64,000 nt of DNA from Pseudisothecium myosuroides. Taxonomy: Eukaryota > Streptophyta > Bryopsida > Hypnales > Lembophyllaceae. The notes below the pieces were generated by a model. It was not told where the DNA came from. It did not search any database and was given only the letters and a program-made list of their open reading frames with translations. The stretch spans positions 4,343,296-4,407,295 of the forward strand of contig OX637292.1 of NCBI GenBank assembly GCA_951799445.1, read 5' to 3'. The translations under genes and the position numbers were made by a program. The number at the start of each line of letters is the position of its first letter. The first letter of the stretch is position 1. This document shows, piece after piece, positions 24,822 to 37,692 of the stretch.

Positions 24822-25667
24822 CCTTCAAAGGACCATTGTTCCCTTAAGGAACAAATTGGATTTCAAGCACGTACCTACAATCTCAATCTTTTTCATAATT
24901 TATTTTTTTTAAGATAGAAAAATTGATTAGCATTGTGGGAATATAATTTTTTTTCAATTGGTGCATGGAAACAAAAGTTATGCCCAAATAAGCTGTTTGC
25001 ATGGAAAGCTTTGATTCATTTTAATTGGATTTGTTATGTGAAAGTTATAGACAATCTTGTTTTTTAGGCATTTAGAGCATCTCCTTAAAAAAATAACTTA
25101 TAGAGTTCATTTCATAATGGAATTTTTATAATTTTTCTAGAAAAAAGAATTCCACATGGCTTAGTTTGCTTGCTAAAACTGAATCTCACCATTGAAATTA
25201 GTGCGTTTTAATTCCATTTGGGAGATATCAATAATTTAGATATTTTTTCTATCTTGTATCTACTTCTACTTAACAAGTTTTTTAAGAAGGAAAATTATTA
25301 TTTTTAAATTTTTCTTTTCTTTTCCTAGACCCTCAACTCAATTCCCCACCTTAAAGATTTAAAGCTCAAAACTTGCAAAAAATTTAAGTTAAAAATGTTC
25401 AAAGTCAAACAATCTAGTCATGAAAGGTGATAAAGAACTTGTTTTCTTCACTTTAAGCGCAAATATATTGCAATCTGTGCGGTCAAAAATTCTAAAAAAA
25501 ATTCCACACATTCTTATACTAGTTAGGTGTAAGACCCTACGATTAGATGTGCGAAAAAAATAATTTTCAATTCTTCTTATTCTTTGCAATAGAAATATTA
25601 GTTTTGAGTGTTTTTTGGTGAAAACAAAGCCTTTATTAGACATTCAGTTGGTCCTTTAGAGGGTAAA
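24818..25667 (-). mobile_element. Diverged TTAA element (about 850 bp)
   Basis: It starts TTAACC followed by CAAAGGACC and a gttcccttaaggaac block. The conserved interior follows (aaagttatggac-like, ctcaactcaattc, gcgcaaatat), and it ends GGTCCTTTAGAGGG. The right TTAA has mutated to TAAA. Orientation is opposite to the 12366 copy. Confidence 0.7.
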
Positions 25668-25896
25668 ATACAAATTAGCTTTCCACAATCAAATTTCTTT
25701 AGTTTTCTATATTAGAACATATATCAAAATTTTGATATTTTTCTCATTTCATATTGTGTGTGTATAATTTTCTAATTTTTTCTAATTAAAAGGATTAAAA
25801 TAAATTTGATTTGATTTTTAAAAATATTTAAAAAAAAATTTCAATGATAAAAAATGCTTAAAATAGTATAAATTTAAAAAAATTAATTTAATAGTA

Positions 25897-26130
25897 GAGA
25901 ATGCTAACATGTGAGTATACATTTTTTTGAGCCCATGAGCCTAGGAGTCTATAATATAGACACTTTCTTTGTTTATATGTGTCTATGTTATATTTTTCCA
26001 TGCTACAATGTATCTATATTATAGGTACATGTATTATAAACACCTTCAAATGTTAGATACATACCTACAATTGGATTTATGGCTTGTAGGCTCATGTCTC
26101 TACGCTTATACGTTGGCATCATTGACTAAT
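25897..26130. mobile_element. Short TIR element related to 17619-17873
   Basis: It shares the atgtgag start, the gagcccatgagcctaggag block and ataggtacat-type motifs with the 17619 element. Ends are degenerate and no target duplication was seen. Confidence 0.4.
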
Positions 26131-26216
26131 AGTAAAAAATACTATGATATAATTGGATTACTACTTGAGCTCACACCAAAAAACATTCAATAGAAAAAGT
26201 TCTAAAGTAGTGTGTT

Positions 26217-27148
26217 TTAATCCCTAAAGGACCAACCTGCTATTATTAGTAACATAGCAAATTTGGGCAGGTACTTGTGACTAGAAATTTGCATTTTTTA
26301 GGCTGAAATTTTAGTAGATGGTGGGGACAAGGAATATCTTTTGTATGCACTAAACTTCATGACATTTGGAAATATGAGTCAAAAGTTATGGCATAATAAG
26401 TTGTTTGTTTCTCAACTCGGATAGGCCGGGCAAATAAGAAAAATCATTTTTTTCAAAAACAAAAATTTGAACTTGGTTTTCTAGATTTAAATATACGTGG
26501 AAAGCTTTGAATTATTCCATTTTGATCAATGAGTCAAAAGTTATGAGGAGTTTTAGTTTGTAGGCAATTATGGATTCTCTACTCTAAAATAAACTTTGAA
26601 GTTGTTTATTTAACTCAATTTTTAATATTTTTTGAAAAAAATAAAATCATAGGATGTAGATTTTTTATAACAACATTACAAACATTGGGATTGACAATTT
26701 TCAACTCCATAATTAAATTCTTAACAATTTTGTATTTTGAATCATTCTCTACTTCTTTCTACTTACTATTTTTTTCCTATATGTTGTACAATTCCAAATG
26801 ATTTGAAATTTTTTAATCATGTGGCCAACTTGTTTAGGAAAAAGAATTCAAAGAAGCACCACCATTTTGGACATTTTTCGTACAAATGTGATCTTGTGAA
26901 GTGCAGGTGCCTGGTTATTTGAAGGGATAAAAAAAGGATTTTTGCCAATTCAAATACTAATGTCTTCCAATCCGCATGGTGGAAATTTCTAAAAAAAATT
27001 CCACATCTTCTAAAAGTAGCATACTATAAGATCCTACGGTTACATGAATCCATAAATGTTTTTTTTTCAAAAATTTGGTACTTGTACTAGAAATGGCAGT
27101 TTTGGAGCGTTTTTGGTGGAAACATAGTCAAGGAACTTTAGGGGTTAA
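26217..27148 (-). mobile_element. TTAA element, diverged copy (932 bp)
   Basis: It starts TTAATCCCTAAAGGACC and ends AACTTTAGGGGTTAA, with TTAA kept at both sides. The interior follows the same order as the 18151 copy but is considerably diverged. Confidence 0.75.
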
Positions 27149-27499
27149 GCTTCAAAGCGTTACAAAATGTACAATTTCAACAATTACAAAAAAAAAATAT
27201 GGAATATAAAGTAGATTATTGGAGCTACATTTTCATAGTGAAGTTTAAAAGTATTTAAAATCAAGAACTATGTGAAAATTAATGTTTGACTTTCAAAATA
27301 TCCCTCAATTTTGCAATGTCACATTTAAGGATTACCTTATAGACAATGGCAAATCTAATGGTTTGCAAATGCAAAAATAATCTCATCACTAATGGTGTTA
27401 GTGTACTATTTTGAAGATGAACAATACCATGTGGCAAAGTTGTAAAACAACAACTAAATTGCAATAATTTGATGGGACCTTGTACTTGTTTTTTAGTTT

Positions 27500-28801
27500 T
27501 ATCCGGCCCCCCAGGATGAGCCTATCTCCAAAGGACCAAGTGTCCCCTCGAGAAACAATTGAAAGTTTAGGTAAATTTTTTTGATTCCATTCTTTTTGCA
27601 TGGTCTTTTGAAGCTTTTTTAAAGATAGAAAAACAAATTAGCTTTGGAGGGTATTAAATTTCAATTGATGCATGGAAGCAAAATTTATGTGACACTGAGC
27701 TCGAGTTGCTTGACCTTAGGAAATATCAAAAGTTCTTAAAAACTCAAAACAAATTTTTAAATTTTGTATTCAGAAGGAAACATTTAATGCATTCTTTCAC
27801 TATATTAGTGAGCAAATGTGTATAAGAAATTTAAGAAACTTTGATGGTGTCAATTGCAAGATATTTGCATTTAAAGTGAAGAAAATTATTTTTTTTGTAC
27901 CTTACAAGACTAGCTTAAAAGACTTTGAATCTTTTTAGCTTAAGATTTTGGTCTTCAAATTTTGAATAAAAATTTCTTATGTTGAAAAATTGGATTTAAA
28001 GTCTAAAAAAAGTTTTCAAAAAACACACACTTGTTGCTTTTTTCTTTAAAATAGGTACAAGTAGATACAAAATTATTGAGTACAAGTAGATACAAAATTG
28101 AAGGAAAATCTAAATTGATAATACCTCTAAGATGAATTAAAACACACTAATTTCTAAAAGGTAGATTGTTGTAAAAATTAAACTAAACCATGTGGATTTT
28201 TTTTAAATCATAAAAATTAAATTAGAAAATGAATTTGATACATTATTTTTTCTAGAATTTTCTGTAATTGCCTACAAAAGAAGAAGCCCCATAATTTTTA
28301 CATCACTACTTGAAATGGAATGAATCAAAGCTTTTTATGTAGCTAAAGTCATAAAACTAAAATCTATGGAATTTAAAATTTTAAAAAAATTATTTCAAGT
28401 TTTTGTGGAATTATTTATTTGCCTGACAAATTGAAATTTGTATTTACTTTTGCTTCTAAGCTCTAATTTAAATGAAAATTATATTTCAAAAAAGCTAACA
28501 TGTTTTTCTATCTTCAAAAAAGGTTTCAAAAAATTGCTCAAGAAATTGAGTTCATAGGGACTTGCTGAAACTTTCATTTGTCTGAAAAGGAGATATTGAG
28601 ACTTTAGGATTTAAACGCATATGTCTTGCAACCTATGTAGTCAAAATTTTAGAAATTTCTTCAACACATTTTTATGATAGTTTAGTGCAAGATCTGATGA
28701 CTAAACATGATTTTTTTTCAAGTTTTACTTTATCCAATATAAATGGTAATTTTGAGTGTTTTTTGACCCAAGAAAAAAAATTTTGGTCTTTCACGGATTA
28801 A
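27500..28801. mobile_element. Chimeric pair of TTAA elements, nested or recombined
   Basis: 27500-27715 matches the start of an inverted-orientation copy (CCAAAGGACC and gtgtcccct block). About 27725-28614 matches a forward-orientation copy ending actttaggaTTTAA. 28615-28801 returns to the end of an inverted copy (gagtgttttttg, ttggtctttc, TTAA at 28798-28801). The forward copy ends at a TTAA inside the conserved CTTTAAACGC block of the outer one, so it seems to have inserted there. About 400 bp of the outer copy is missing. Confidence 0.55.
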
Positions 28802-28935
28802 TTTTAAGTTGTTGCAGTCATTGGGTGATGATACAAAATTTTGTTCCCATCGCAATTGAATTGATAGTTGAATCGTGCGGTTATTGTACGATAAATGACA
28901 ACAATTGTTATCCGGTTTTTGGATCTCTACCATCA
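28802..28935. repeat. Remnant of the 17095-19475 inverted-repeat family
   Basis: The order cagtcattgg, gatacaaaattttgttcccat, caattgaatt, gttgaatcgtgcggtta matches the right arm at 19345-19430. Only one arm is visible here. Confidence 0.55.
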
Positions 28936-29195
28936 TTGGCAACTGCATATGTCAAGTACAACATTAATATCCATATTAATATTGATATGAAGATCATTTC
29001 ATGTGCTAGTTAAAAAAATAGTAAAACTGGTAAGCAAAAAGGACCCGAAGTGACGCATATAGAACTTCTCAATCAAAATTACGATGACATATTCAGGACT
29101 CACATTCCTTTAGGGTTTATTATTCTAGAGAGATATTAAAAAACTGAAAATGGCAGATCCCAAAACACTGGGTTCTCTAATTTTATTGCACTAAC

Positions 29196-30681
<1,486 letters not shown>

Positions 30682-30964
30682 GATTGCTGCCTAAACTCTC
30701 CTGCGTCATGCACCTTGACCTTAAACCTCCCGCAACAAGGACGATCGCAGCCAAGAAGCGACTGGCAGAATGGGAGAATTGCTAGCCTGGCAGGTGGCTT
30801 CAGAAACTTCAAAATGGACAAGTCAAGAGTGCTGCAGCTTTAGGCGCAATTTGTGTGTGGGGGATTGATAGGACGAAGGAAAGGGACCTAAGTTAGCTGA
30901 GGAAGCATCCAAAAGCAAGGGAAAGCGCAGGTCACTGCATCTTCCGCAAGGCTCTCCTTCTGTT

Positions 30965-30981
30965 AAACCCTAAACCCTAAT
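30965..30981. promoter_or_regulatory. Telobox upstream of the CPN60 fragment
   Basis: AAACCCTAAACCCTAATC about 285 bp upstream of the CPN60 ATG (on the minus-strand gene). Teloboxes are common in promoters of plant translation and housekeeping genes. This suggests the fragment carries its original promoter. Confidence 0.5.
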
Positions 30982-31031
30982 CATAGACATTAGAATGACT
31001 ATTGGGGGTGAATTTATGCAAAGTATTGTAC

Positions 31032-31260
31032 TTAACCCTTGAACAACGTGGCGGACGTTTTGAGGCCGATGAATGACAAGAGAATCTCTTGTGTAGGACA
31101 AAAGTGCAACTATTCATCCTCCAAATTTTGTGGGGAAAGGGAAGATAATCTACAGTAGTTTGTCTTCCAATGAGTGCTTTTGCATTATTTTAATCCAACA
31201 ATCCATATGGTGACAAAACAAATGATTTCCACAGTTATGAGCCCGTCGTTTAAGAGTTAA
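31032..31260. mobile_element. Small TTAA-bounded element (229 bp)
   Basis: It starts TTAACCCTTGAACAACG. Its right end is the reverse complement of TTAACTCTTAAACGACG. TTAA is present on both sides. It contains a short acaagag/ctcttgt hairpin. The ends belong to the same general class as the larger TTAA family, but the interior does not. Confidence 0.55.
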
Positions 31261-33237
31261 GCTTCCTTGTATTTGCTAGTCGTATGTTGCAAAATATTCA
31301 AACTGAAAGGTCAAAATATATTCAGAGAGTTTGAAATATTATTAATTAAGTTTAAATATAAACATATATTTCTGAAGATCTTAGGAAACGACATGTAGGT
31401 TTTTGATAGATTTTGTTCCCCCTCTTAAAAAAAACTTTGTGAATGTATTCTTTTAGTAGCAATATTCTTGAATATTTTCTAGATTAGTTTCTGAAGGTAA
31501 TTGTTACACATGTAGGCTAGGTTGGTGTCTCTTGTCAGTTGGGAATAACAAAAATATGTCGCAAGATTCGTTCTTTTCATATAAAAAAATATTTGAAAAA
31601 AATAATATCCTCCAAAAATTGGCTTCTATTTCCAAGAATTTTTTTAACCGACTGCCGCCATTGGGTGTGGTTGGGGTTGCGATACATCTTACGTCTAAAT
31701 GACTACACTATAAATTCTTTTTTGTTTTAAAATTTGTATACTTTTAAAATTACAATTAAATTTGACCAATTTTGGAATGTAGGTTTTGTATCTTTACCAT
31801 AAGAATTCACTAACATTTGGACAGATGAATAAAAAAACATGATTTTGTGTATTTGGAAACCCATAAGGTAAGTTGTGTAAAATCACTTCTGCTCTTCGAT
31901 ACTCACGGGAGCAAAAGGACGGGAACAAGGAACTCGAAAAGGGAACGTTACCCAGAAGCTTTCTCCTCCGCTATTGCTGAACCCACAGGCATCCCTTGGC
32001 CCGATGTCCCAAGGCGAAATGGGGTTCCGCCTCTTACTCGGCAGAAAATATTTGCAGCCCCGCCCACGAAACTTTTTCCACGTCCAGCCCGCCAGCTCTT
32101 TCCGGGTCTAGGTAGCAGGGGGGTCCGTTCGCCGGCGACGGTGCCCAGCTCCCGTCCTTACACCCTCGTCAACCTCCGCTCCGTCCTTAGTCCGTCTAGA
32201 CTGTAGATCGCTGTCAAAAAGTTTGGCGCGTCTTCTTCTAGAAACTCCTCTCGTTGCTTCGGAAGCTTGAATCTAATCCCAATGTAGGGTTCAGGGTATC
32301 TTTCACTCGTATCAAAACCATTTCAGGTGTGTCTCTTTCTCTCGTAAATTATAACCATGCCCAGATTTATGGACTGCTTTTGATTTACTTCTTGCTGTGC
32401 AGAGAGAGTATTTTTGGAAGGAAATCCTTATCTTCTTGGGCTGACGATGTGTGTTTCACTTCTCCACACTGTCTTTGATTTTTTGGCATTTAAGATTACT
32501 GGATCCTATGGTGATCCATGTAACAAATGTGGCTATTACCTTTATTCCTGTGATGTGTTTTGTACGATACTTGAATTTCATATTGTGGAATTTTTTATGA
32601 CATGTGAAATTTTACTTGTGAAGTTTTGCTTGCTCGTCATTTGGCTGGCTACCTTCATTGTACATACTTGTGATTTGCCTTCTTCAAATCATATGGTGAG
32701 AGCAACCGTTTGATGTAGACGTACAAGAGTAAGTCCATGAAAGGATTATGATTACAGTCTGTTGTAATCAACTTCATGTGCTAGTTCATTGTGTTTTTGT
32801 ACTTGCTCAACAATGAGACGTCGTGGATGATCATTATCAGCTTTGGTTTGGGTTGCTGCATTGAGTTTTGGAAAATCGAGAAGGCCATGCGTATCAACCG
32901 CAGGGATTCTTTATTATATATACTTGCTTTCCTCACCTCAACTACTTTTAGTGTATGTGTCAATCATCGCAGTCGTGTGATGACATTCCAATCCTCCATT
33001 TTGTAAAATGCTAGTCAAGCATCATCAACACTTCCACTCTTTGCATAAAGATAAACTAACGCATTGCTTACATAACCATCTGACTCAAATCCAGCTTCGT
33101 GCAAGCCAAAGCCCCAGCCCTTGCACACACATTCAGTACTCTCAGATATTTAGTTGCATGATCTAGTTTGACCTTCCCTCATCATTTAGAGATTTGGAGA
33201 TTGGGAAAAACCTTCAAAATAGTAATTGCTTCAATTA

Positions 33238-33338
33238 TAGTTTTAGAACTGTGCTTGTGCATATTACTTACAGCAACTTAGTTTTACACCACAACTAAGG
33301 TGGTGTAAGCAATATGCACAAGCACGATTCTAAAACTA
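33238..33338. repeat. 101-nt hairpin with 34-nt arms
   Basis: A left arm from 33238 (tagttttagaactgtgcttg) and a right arm ending 33338 are inverted copies with about three mismatches. The loop contains a second short stem (ttacacca/tggtgtaa). It lies within the long-TIR element. It could be a MITE remnant or a small-RNA precursor-like fold. Confidence 0.65.
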
Positions 33339-33625
33339 CAACTAGAATGAAGAGTTCCTGCTCCCTGTACTAAATCCTCCTCAGCCACTCAAGTTGGTAC
33401 GTGTTGCAAGAAGCATTTGAATAGTCTCATTCAGTTTTACTACTGCATGCCATATATGAAGCAAGACATGCGTTTTAGCAATAATTTTTGAATAACACTT
33501 AGAATCATGTACACATAGTAAGCTGCTTACAACTTGTATAACTGAATTCATGGGCGTGGAATTTTCATATACATTGGACTGATCAGGTACTCAAGGAATT
33601 GGTGCTTCGTTTTTTCTGTTTATAG

Positions 33626-33912
33626 GAAGTGTTTGATCATGACATTTTTTTAGCCGATGATTCCATGGGAGAGGCTATAGTGGACCTCGATCCGCTCATT
33701 CTGGCTGCACAAATGCACGAAGGTATGTATGAAGAGTTTGGGTGTGAGCAAATAGGCCAGTGGCTAGCCAGTAGTGACAATGCTCTAGTCGAAGAAAGCA
33801 ACATTGAGGTCATCGATGGTTGATCAAACAGGACGTGCTTTTCAAGCTCCAGAATGTTGACATGGAGGAGTTGGAAGTCTCACTTGAATGGGTTCCTCTT
33901 GCTAGGGTTTAA
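33626..33912 (+). pseudogene. C2-domain 3' exon (ARF-GAP AGD12 / CAR-type), frameshifted
   Basis: After a splice acceptor (tttctgtttatag) the exon reads EVFDHDIFLADDSMGEAIVD, then a QIGQWLASSDNALVEES block and VIDG, where TGA (33821-33823) interrupts. In the next frame the domain continues with LIKQDVLFKLQNVDMEELEV and SLEWVPL to TAA at 33910-33912. This is the C-terminal half of the plant C2 domain of AGD11-13 ARF-GAPs or small CAR proteins, which bind phospholipid in a Ca2+-dependent way. A single-base loss near 33820 explains the break. The Asp cluster of the second Ca2+ loop is still visible. No upstream C2 or ARF-GAP exons were found, so the exon was probably captured by the surrounding TIR element. 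Confidence 0.82.
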
Positions 33913-34995
33913 GCCGTGCCTTTCAATCTTTTGCTACTAGATAGATAGTTTCTTACGATACCTCCTGTGGAAGTTCAGCGTCCAAGTATTTTGTGTTTTG
34001 CATATTTGGCTCATATTGATTACACTTGCGTACTGGCTATTTCGTGAAGTCTGATAAATGGTGCTAAGTACCTATGACCAAAACAAACTGTCGCAAATTT
34101 TCTTGCTTAAGAGTTTTTGAAGTCAAGAAAGTGGTCTGCGGATTGATTGTTCACCATGAATTTTTTTATTCATTCTGCTCATTCATTGGATTAGTTTCCC
34201 ATCTCTGCCCTTTTCCATTTGATGCTTCAAGCTTTTGTTTAAATTTTATGTGCTTTGTCATGTTTGTAGCTAAGGAAGACCAAAAGGAGAAGAGACCTAG
34301 TGTACTGTACTGTACATGCTGTGATCCTCGCCCGATTTTACATAACCTTATCCCTAAATCCTACATGCATTGGGATCAGATTCAAAGATGCGATCTGCAG
34401 TCCGGACAGACAAAGGACGGAGAAAGGTCGACGAAGTACGGGAGCTGGGCACCGTCGCCGGCGAACGGACCCCCCTGCCACCTGGACCCAGAAATAGCTG
34501 GAGGGTCATTTCCAAGACCTGACGGACGGGCGGGGCGTGGAAAAGTTCGCAGGCGGGGTTGCAAATATTTTCTGCCGAGCAAGAGGCGGAACTCCATTTC
34601 GCCTTAGGACATCGGGCCGAGGAGTGGCGTGGCTATGGCGTGGATGAATTCTGACACGATGATGCCGATGACTGGCTAGCTAACCAACTCTCGTCGGTCC
34701 CACAAAGCATAAAGAACATATGTAGTACACTATCATCTATGACAACAAGTGATGAATACAGTGCAACAAGGTTGGTCGGACGTCTGGACGTCGGATGTCA
34801 CGTCCGGACGTCCGGCGTCCGCGTCCAGCACCCCTCCGGACGTCTTTCGTCATTTGAATTTTTTTAATTTATCGGGGGGGGGTAAAAATAATTACCCGTT
34901 CGCCCCATTTGACGGCAAGCCCCCGTCCGCTTGACTGGGCAGACAGGATGGGGCGGACAGGGCAGACGGGGGCCAAGCGGACGGCTGGGCAGACG

Positions 34996-35180
34996 CCCAC
35001 TCTACACTTCCAGTTAATTTCTTTTGCAAATTTTGATTGCAGTTTTTAGAATTTTGGGGCGTGTAATATACCGTTGGAAAGGTCTTTACAAGAACTTTCC
35101 AACGGTATATTACATGCCTCAAAATTCTAAAAACTGCAATCAAAATTTGCAAAAGAAATTAGCTGGAGGTGTAGAGTGGG
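34996..35180. repeat. Hairpin 1 of the fold-back element
   Basis: A near-perfect palindrome of about 185 bp, centred near 35088. The core arm is ATACCGTTGGAAAGGTCTT. Confidence 0.85.
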
Positions 35181-35320
35181 CATCCACCTAGCTGTTTGCC
35201 CGTCCGCCCAGCCGTCCACCTCACTTGCGGTCCGCAGGCAAATCAAGAGGATCCCCTTGAAGCCAAATGCACAAGCGTGCAAAAGGGCGGACGGATGTGC
35301 GGACGCCCACTCTTCACCTT

Positions 35321-35466
35321 CAGCTAATTTCTTTTGCAAATTCTGATTGTATTTTTTAGAATTTTGGGGCGTGTCATATACCGTTGGAAAGGTCTGCTCA
35401 AGACCTTTCCAACGGTATATTATACGCCCAAAAATTTCAAAAACTACAGTCAGAAATTAGGAAAGA
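35321..35466. repeat. Hairpin 2 of the fold-back element
   Basis: Same family as hairpin 1, with the core CCGTTGGAAAGGTCT mirrored by AGACCTTTCCAACGG. The outer arms are more diverged. Confidence 0.85.
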
Positions 35467-35654
35467 AGCTGACTGCATTTGTTGACATCGGATGCTCTAG
35501 CAGATAATGAACGTCTTTGCTAAACATTGGATTCCAAAAAGCACAAATTCACATTGAAAGATTGCTATCCAATGCAACAAGCATCCAATGTAGTTTATTA
35601 TATGAAATATTAATTAAGGTTATTCTTCCACACATTTAAACCTACACTCTAAAT

Positions 35655-35700
35655 TCTAAACCCTAAACTCTATACCCTATATCCTAAACTTTGAACCTTA
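35655..35700. repeat. Degenerate telomere-like (CCCTAAA) tract, mirrored at 37025-37105
   Basis: Runs such as aaaccctaaactctataccc lie in the left arm, with the inverted version (gggtttagagtttaggg) in the right arm. They resemble mutated TTTAGGG telomere repeats and are not a chromosome end. Confidence 0.6.
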
Positions 35701-37280
35701 CATTAGTTAGCGAAAACATTGATGCAATGTGCGGAATATGTTTCACCTTCAATTCTCTTTAAATATAATTATCAGAATGTATTACATATGTAGACCTCAA
35801 TCACTCAATGACTTATTTATTTATGTTTTCAATGTGATCTTGGTTTTATTCATCAGTTATTATGTGGCAATGTACAAATGTGGAACATGCAACTATTATG
35901 TGAATTTTTTTTTAAATTCTGTTGTAAAATGCATTGACAATTTAAAACTCCAAAATAATCATAATACAAGTAATTGCATTATTTAATTATTCTATTAGAA
36001 GATGCTACTAAAAAGGCTTGAAACACTTTATTGTAATTTAATCTAGTTTAATGTAGCTTGAATTTCAACAAATACTACTGTCATTACACCATATTGTGAC
36101 ATCTAAAAAAATGTTATATTTAAAAATCTTGCACAATGTCTTCGTGTACTACAAGTACCTTGAAATTAATGATTGGACAAGTATGTTTGTTATGTCATAC
36201 TTCAATATGATAAAGAGCAATATATAAATATATATCAATATGTTTTGTAGACCAAAATTATATGTATTGAAATGAAAATACTATAATTTTTAAACAATAT
36301 TTAATACATAAAGTTTTTAAAGAGAATTATCATAGTTCTTTGTAAAATCATTTCTAAAATTGTTCATGCATAAGTTATTAATGTTATCACATTTCTTTGG
36401 CTAGAAGTTTGTAGCATATATTTATAATTCTAATTATGCATATTTTTTTATTCTTTTCACTTGATAGTTGATATTCACAATAGTAATGAAATTTTTTTGT
36501 GAAATTGAAAAATCCATTTCATGAGATTAAACTTACTTGTAATCAATGACATAGCAAACATACTTGTCCAATCGTTAGTTTCAAGGTACTTGTACATGGT
36601 GACATTGTGCAAGATTTTTAAATATAACATTTTTTTAGATGTCACAATATGGTGTAATGATAGTAATATTTGTTGAAACTCAAGCTACATTAAACTAGAT
36701 TAAATTACAATAAAGTGCTGGCTTTTTAGTAGCATCCTCTAATAGAATAATTAAATAATGCAATTACTTGTACTATGATTATTTTGGTGTTTTAAACTAT
36801 CAATGCATTTTACAACAAAACTTTTTTTTTAAATTCACATAATAGTTGCATGTTCCACATTTGTATATTGCTACATAATAAGAAAACCAAGATCACATTA
36901 GAAACGTAAATAAATAAGTCATTGAGGTCTACATATGTAATACATTCTGATAATTACATTTAAAGAGAATTGAAGGTGAAACATATTCCGCACATCGCAT
37001 CAATGTTTTTGCTAACTAATGTAAGGTTTCAAGTTTAGGATACAAGATATAGGGTTTAGAGTTTAGGGTATAGGATTTAGGGTATAGAGTTTAGAGTGTA
37101 GGTTTAAATGTGTGGAAGAATAACTTTAATTAATATTTCATATAATAAACTACATTGGATGCTTGTTGCATTGAATAGCAATCTCCAATGTGGATTTGTG
37201 CTTTCTAGAATCCAATGTTTTAGCAAAAACATTTTTCACTGTCCGCTAGAGCATCCACTGTCAGCAATTGCAGACGTCTT

Positions 37281-37408
37281 CTTTTCTAATTTCCGACTGA
37301 AATTTTTAGGCGTGTAATATATTGATGGAAAGGTCTTGAGAAGACCTTTTCAACGATATATTATACGCTCCAAAATTCCAAAATTTGTAGTCAAATATTA
37401 GAAAAAAG
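37281..37408. repeat. Hairpin 3 of the fold-back element
   Basis: The core tgatggaaaggtctt is mirrored by aagaccttttcaacga. More diverged than hairpins 1 and 2. Confidence 0.8.
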
Positions 37409-37502
37409 AGTCGTCCACCATTTGCCGTCCGCCATCTGCCGTTTGTTGTCCGCCGTCCGCCATCCGCCTATGCGTCCATTATCAACAATTGCAGTCGTGT
37501 TA

Positions 37503-37628
37503 TTTTTTTAAATTTGCGACTGCATTTTTTGGACTTTTGGGGCGTGTAATATATCAATGGAAAGGTCTTTCCAACGGTATATCACACGTTCAAAAAATCC
37601 AAAAAATGAGGTCAAAAATTAGAAAAGA
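37503..37628. repeat. Hairpin 4 of the fold-back element
   Basis: The core caatggaaaggtcttt overlaps its mirror ctttccaacggtatat, so the loop is very short. Outer arms pair atttgcgactgcatttttt with a diverged copy. Confidence 0.8.
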
Positions 37629-37692
37629 AGCGGCGTCTGTTGTCTGCCATCCATCGGCCGACCGCTCGTCCAACCGCCTGAATGATTGTCCG

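Larger units (their letters stand above)
31976..34636. mobile_element. Long-TIR (Mutator-like) element carrying gene fragments
   Basis: GC-rich inverted arms at about 31990-32300 and 34340-34615 match over about 230-300 bp. Matching blocks include GGCCCGATGTCC, AAGGCGAAATGG, cggcagaaaatatttgca, GGGGGGTCCGTTCGCCGGCG and acggtgcccagctcccgt. Between them are a C2-domain exon with its upstream intron boundary (33626-33912), a hairpin (33238-33338) and no transposase. Long GC-rich arms around host exons are the hallmark of Pack-MULEs. I could not find a clear 9-bp target duplication, so the borders are approximate. Confidence 0.7.

Noticed and set aside
35655..37105. True telomere or chromosome end
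   Set aside because: The repeats are short, degenerate, internal and mirrored inside a transposable element.
34996..37628. Regularly spaced palindromes suggesting a CRISPR-like array
   Set aside because: Four irregularly spaced hairpins in a plant transposon; spacing and repeat length do not fit, and the genome is eukaryotic.
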